A stretch of DNA of 64,000 nucleotides. It comes from Erythrocercus mccallii (Eukaryota; Chordata; Aves; Passeriformes; Dicruridae). This document shows positions 59,500 through 64,000 of the stretch, piece by piece. A program made the position numbers and the translations under genes. The stretch covers positions 575,836-639,835 of the forward strand of contig VZRG01000301.1 in the NCBI GenBank assembly GCA_013397435.1, read 5' to 3'. The stretch's first letter is position 1, and every line of letters begins with the position of its first letter. Under the pieces are notes generated by a model. It saw only the letters and a list, made by a program, of their open reading frames with translations. It had not been told where the DNA came from and made no database searches.

Positions 59500-62400
59500 G
59501 CCAACGAGCCACATTTGCATTCAACAAATGCTGACTCTCATAATTTATGGATGAACACATGTAGCCTATTGCATGTTCAAAAAGAACATGTGAATGCTTT
59601 TAAAGATGTTTTCTGGGGTTTTATTCTATGTGACATAATCTGTTGTAGCAGCAAAAGAATATATAACATAACAAAAGACAGCAAAAGGTAAATCCTATAA
59701 TGCCATCATGGCAAGAAGCATAATGCATTCTTTGGACAATATCAAGCATCTGACAGAGTTTAACAAATAATTATGATCTGTTACACAAAACAAGGATAAC
59801 TGTCAGTAAAGTCATGGAACTAACACTCCATAAAGCAGGTCTTATTTGTTCCATAAAGCTTAAATATTTTTCAGGAATGTGTTGTTGGGTTTTGTTTTCT
59901 AAAGAGAGCAAGTATAGCATAGATGTAAACACCAATTAGTCCATCCAAACAGAACAAAAGATTACAAAGGTTACTTTCCATTAGTGAAAACACTATTGAT
60001 GCTCATATTTCTGATCTCTTTTCCATGTCTGGGTAAATGCTTCCATGGAAGTTCAAAAAGTGGCTCAAAATGGACTACTACAGTGAAGGGGTAATAAAAG
60101 ATGCTTTCTTTTATATTTTCCATTTTTCATATAGGAAATATAAATTAAGTATTCACCATTTTTACACCAGTATTTTTACCAATTGTTTTACTAAGATATT
60201 AGCATTAAAATATGTATAGTAATTGGAGCATAGTAAACATGGGCATTTATCCAAGTTAACATTTGAAATAGAAAACCATCTAAGTACTTTCTAACAGAGA
60301 TACTGAGAGCATGAAGCTTGTGTAAAATCCTATCTTTTGGTAAGTGATAGCTTTGTCTCACAGTACTCTGAAAAAAACTATTCCCTTAGAAATAATCACA
60401 GCACCTTCAAATAGAGGGTGCTCTATTTCTTTGACACCTACTTTTCTGAAGTTACTTTAAATTTTTGACCTTTTTTTTAAATCAAACCACCTAAAACTCA
60501 CAGAAACAATTGTCTCAAGCTGAGAAAAAAACAAGAGAGGAATATAAGAATATCTAATAGCTATCATCTAGGATTATACCTGCATTCAGATGTCTGCCTC
60601 CCATAACTCAGGTCAGGGCAGTAGAACAGACAACTCTGTATCTCCAGAACTATTACAATAATAGTTTTGGTCAATAATACAATACTACAATACAATAATA
60701 CAATATTACAATAATAGTTTGGTCTTTCACTTAATGTAGCTCTCCACACCCAAAAGAGTATTCCTACCAACTGTGTCCTAAGATGTGAAAATGTAGTCCT
60801 TGCACTATTATTGACTCACTCAAAGCTCACAGGCTGATTGAAAAGGGTTGCTGCAGAAAGTGCTACCAACGTTTATTACTCTGGGCTCAGCCAAGGAGCT
60901 TTCCAAGAATTATACCCTGAGAGCCTTGAGACAGCTTGTGGAAGGTCTCTCATTCTGTTGTTGAGACATTTTGACTGTGTTCTGGAGAACAGGAGTGATC
61001 CATTTTCAGGTTCATGGTGTGCAGCAGCAGGGACATTTAAAGCTACACTGCTGCTCTGATTCATCTTAGATGTGTTTAGGGTGACAGTAGCTGTATTTTT
61101 CATATTGCTTGGTAGCATTCACAGATTACTCCAGCCACAGATACCCCCATGACTTAAGATCTGCAGCATATCAAGTAGAACATAATGCAGATTTTAATGT
61201 GATCTAAGCTTATGTAGGTGACAGCAACAGAACTGGGGTGACTGTTTAATAAAATATCTGCTTAATCAAACAATTCATAGCATTTAATTCTTTTGTGCTG
61301 ATCACCTTGTGAAATTTCAGGTGTTTTCTATTTTAATGCACCTTTGCTTTCTCTGCATATTTACACTTTGTATTTATGGAGATAAGTGCAAGAAAATGAG
61401 CTAGAGAAAACACATGCTTTATTTATCAATCACACATATTCATTAGCCAACTGCTGGTGATTTACGATGTATTTTTAGCTACATCACCTAGTAAAGAAAA
61501 CTTCTTCACCAGAATTTATTTTTCTATTTCAAATGATGTTAAGCAGCTGATATTTCTGATAAACATGCATTTTCACACACTCTTCCTCTCCTATTCTCAT
61601 TACAGTGGGAATCAAAGTGAGGAAAGCATATGGCTTCTTCAGGTAGAAGTATGTGGTCATAGCCATACCATAATTAACAACATTGTTTTCTCAAATTACA
61701 AGGCATGTTGCCTTAAAAAAAAATACAATATACACATACACAGACCACCCAAATGAATGAGAACAAGTTAACACAGACATTTTTAATTGCAGATAGTATC
61801 TGTCCTCCAAAAGAACAAAATAGAATTAGGTAACAAACACGAGTGAGTGACTATGTGTATGGTGGATAGGATACTGGTAAATTAATATTCCAGAACTCTG
61901 AACAGATTTGGAATTGAATTTAGTGAATAAATTAGTTTAGTTTTATTTTAGCCAAACAGCATTATCCAAACTTAATTACTCTTCCCTAATGCTTAAAGTA
62001 TTTCCATTTACAGAGGTGACAATTCTCTAACAAAACTGGCAATGAATACAAGAACTGAAGTGATACATCTTCTCTGTGACATCGATATTTAGATTATTTA
62101 GACAGACATAAAGATAAATCACAACCTGACATCTTATCTTTGAGGGAAACAGATTTGCTAGAAAAACAACTCTGCACAGCAAGCGTAAAACTATACTAAC
62201 ATATAGTTACCTTAATTTTTTATGATAAAAGTATTTGGAATATTTGCTATAGTCACAACATAAATGCATATGTAGAGCTGCAATTTGTTTTCAGGTATAA
62301 CGCAGTTTCCAGAGATAAGAAAGAGAGCTGAAATTCTTGGTATCCATTTATCACACTACAGATACAACTTTACCATATTAATTCTGTCCCTTTGCTCAAC

Positions 62401-64000
62401 AACAAATGCAGGATATACTTCATAAGAATCACTAGAGTATCTGGTTTTTCTTTTAATAAAGCAGTTTGGGACATTTATCAAACACAAGAATTGTACGAGA
62501 ATGAAGCTTCAACAAAGACAAGGAGTGTCAGGATGCCAGTAAAACAGCAGCAACAAAGAAGCACCCAACAGCGGTGGGTGATATCAATACCTCAAAACCA
62601 GGGAATTTCAAACACCACTTTTCAGAACTGGGGAGAAGTGTAACTCTCTTACGCCTCTTTGGTACATCAAGTTCAAAGTACTCTAAGACTTCTATCAAAA
62701 TTTTCCTTCAAAACAGGATCATTTCATCTCATATCCAGTCTTGGCACGCGCTCCGCTTCCAAACCCAACTGCAACCTTTCAGCTAACACCTGGTGCACTG
62801 ACAGCTGCTCCCTGTGTTAGGGCCAAGCTGCCAGCTGTGTGACAGCAGCCCTGCACCTCTGCAGCAGCCAGGCCAAATAACAACTCTGGAAACAAGAAAA
62901 AGCTCTCCAGCGAAGCAGCATCCCTGGAGAAGGAAGGATCTGTCCAGGAAACTTCCATCTGTTTAGCAGAAAAAGAGTCCATAACAAATACATACAAAAC
63001 CATTGAGTTTCCTGTTTTCCAGTCACCTCTGAGATCTTTTGATTCTTTGGCCTAAAGGATCGCAGGATCAAATGACAAAAAATGTTTAAGAGCTAAACGA
63101 TCTTTCAAGCCTTTCTGCAAAACCAAGAACACTCCAGTTTGGCAAATTCAAATCTAGAATTGTTGTTCTGGCATTTTAATGGACAGTCATGGAAAATAAC
63201 AGTGGATAACGTTTGTTTAATTTTTCATCTTCAGAAGCTGTTTATAAGTAAATATATGAAAGCTCTAAGGACATTTGGGGTGGGGGGAGGCATTTGTCAA
63301 CATTTAGGGTGTAACTTAAGAAACTTCAGCTGACTGATTGGTATCAATCACGCCATACCTACCAGAAATATCTTAAGTGCCAAGACCATAAAATTATGAT
63401 ACACAGGACATAATCTTATTTCTGTTCCAAAGGGAATTTGGTGACAAAACAATTTTGTAGTGATTTCACTGTCAGCCACATCTGCAGTCTGATGACTGAA
63501 AACACGTGAGTCAGTAGAGTTTGGAAATAAGGTTTATTTAACACTTACACCATGTACCACAATACATGGCATAAATAACACTCAGTGTACTAAGTTGCTG
63601 AGGATGAAAGTATCTAAGCAATGCAAATACATTTAATTAGCAGAAATAAAGTAAATATAATTTAAACATAAACAACTGCATTCAATATATGTGAAGGTTT
63701 ATGACAACGAGGTTGAACTGCATGTTGTTTTGATGTACTCTAATCAAAGCCTCCTTTTTATTCTTTCACTTTCTGCCCTGGGTAAATGGAAGCAGCTCAG
63801 ATACCTAATAATATTAGCTATACTTTCTCATAGACATTAATGCTTGAAGCATTTCAAATCAATTTTTTGTAAGCCCCGTACCTCAGCAGTCTGAGAAAGA
63901 CTGAAAAATGTTGACTGGCTCAAAGCAACTACAGTGTGCATGGGACGGGGCAGATCAAGTTCAGCGAAGGTGGAATGGTGCTCTGCCCCCCACCCCATCC
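59500..64000. other. Unique-looking DNA to the window end, no gene called
   Basis: Frames are below 100 codons. A duplicated 20-base segment lies at 60651-60724. A patch richer in G and C lies at about 62745-62900 and another at the very end (63940-64000). Neither shows a codon pattern, splice sites or a repeat I recognise, and the last one is cut by the window edge. Confidence 0.5.
60651..60724. repeat. Direct repeat around a CAATA-rich core
   Basis: TATTACAATAATAGTTTTGG at 60651 recurs at 60704 with one T fewer, each copy followed by TC. Between them lie irregular AATACAATAC-type units, so the period is about 53 bases. Confidence 0.88.

Noticed and set aside
1..64000. CRISPR arrays, operons, phage genes or other prokaryotic systems
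   Set aside because: No regularly spaced repeats of the right size, no operon-like frames and no ribosome-binding-site pattern; the CR1 and LTR content shows this is vertebrate DNA.
1..64000. tRNA, rRNA and small nuclear RNA genes
   Set aside because: No cloverleaf-type A/B boxes, rRNA or snRNA core motif was seen on reading both strands; short diverged pseudogenes could have escaped notice.

Overview
This window looks like AT-rich, gene-poor DNA from a bird genome, possibly a songbird. I find no protein-coding gene, tRNA or rRNA that I can support. The bird assignment rests on several CR1 LINE remnants with typical avian CR1 3' ends, on LTRs I recognise from bird genomes, and on a thin background of much older MIR-like SINE relics. 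No open reading frame longer than about 175 codons exists outside repeats. The longest ones (near 1110-1523, 6669-7046, 32153-32569 and 50243-50770) have no recognisable domain. The window is therefore either intergenic or inside a very large intron.

Layout: 1-9300 is unique-looking DNA with a T/TTG/TGG tract (5336-5440). 9307-9864 is an avian LTR with TATA and poly(A) signals. 13850-14268, 15375-15700 and 17916-20113 are three minus-strand CR1 copies. The third is long and carries much of a broken reverse transcriptase whose catalytic FADD-type motif is mutated. 20590-20737 is a short plus-strand CR1 tail. 20740-32840 is mostly featureless, with a MIR relic at 28018-28146 and small tandem repeats. 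32847-33760 is a minus-strand LTR-retroelement end with a degenerate internal module repeat. 38513-38643 is a CR1 tail followed by a (TTTG)n tract. 42419-42996 (minus) and about 43220-43742 (plus) are CR1 pieces in inverted arrangement, which I think may be one insertion made by twin priming. 45358-45987 is a solo LTR with perfect 6-bp target duplications, the cleanest and probably one of the younger elements here. The remainder to 64000 is unique-looking DNA with a partial LTR (57329-57465), a CR1 tail stub (59458-59495) and several short direct repeats.

Nothing here works together as a pathway. I looked for a novel system and do not see one. The observations most worth a second look are the inverted CR1 pair, the solo LTR with its intact transcription signals, the module-repeat LTR element with an adjacent unexplained reading frame, and two minus-strand frames whose composition looks more protein-like than the rest.
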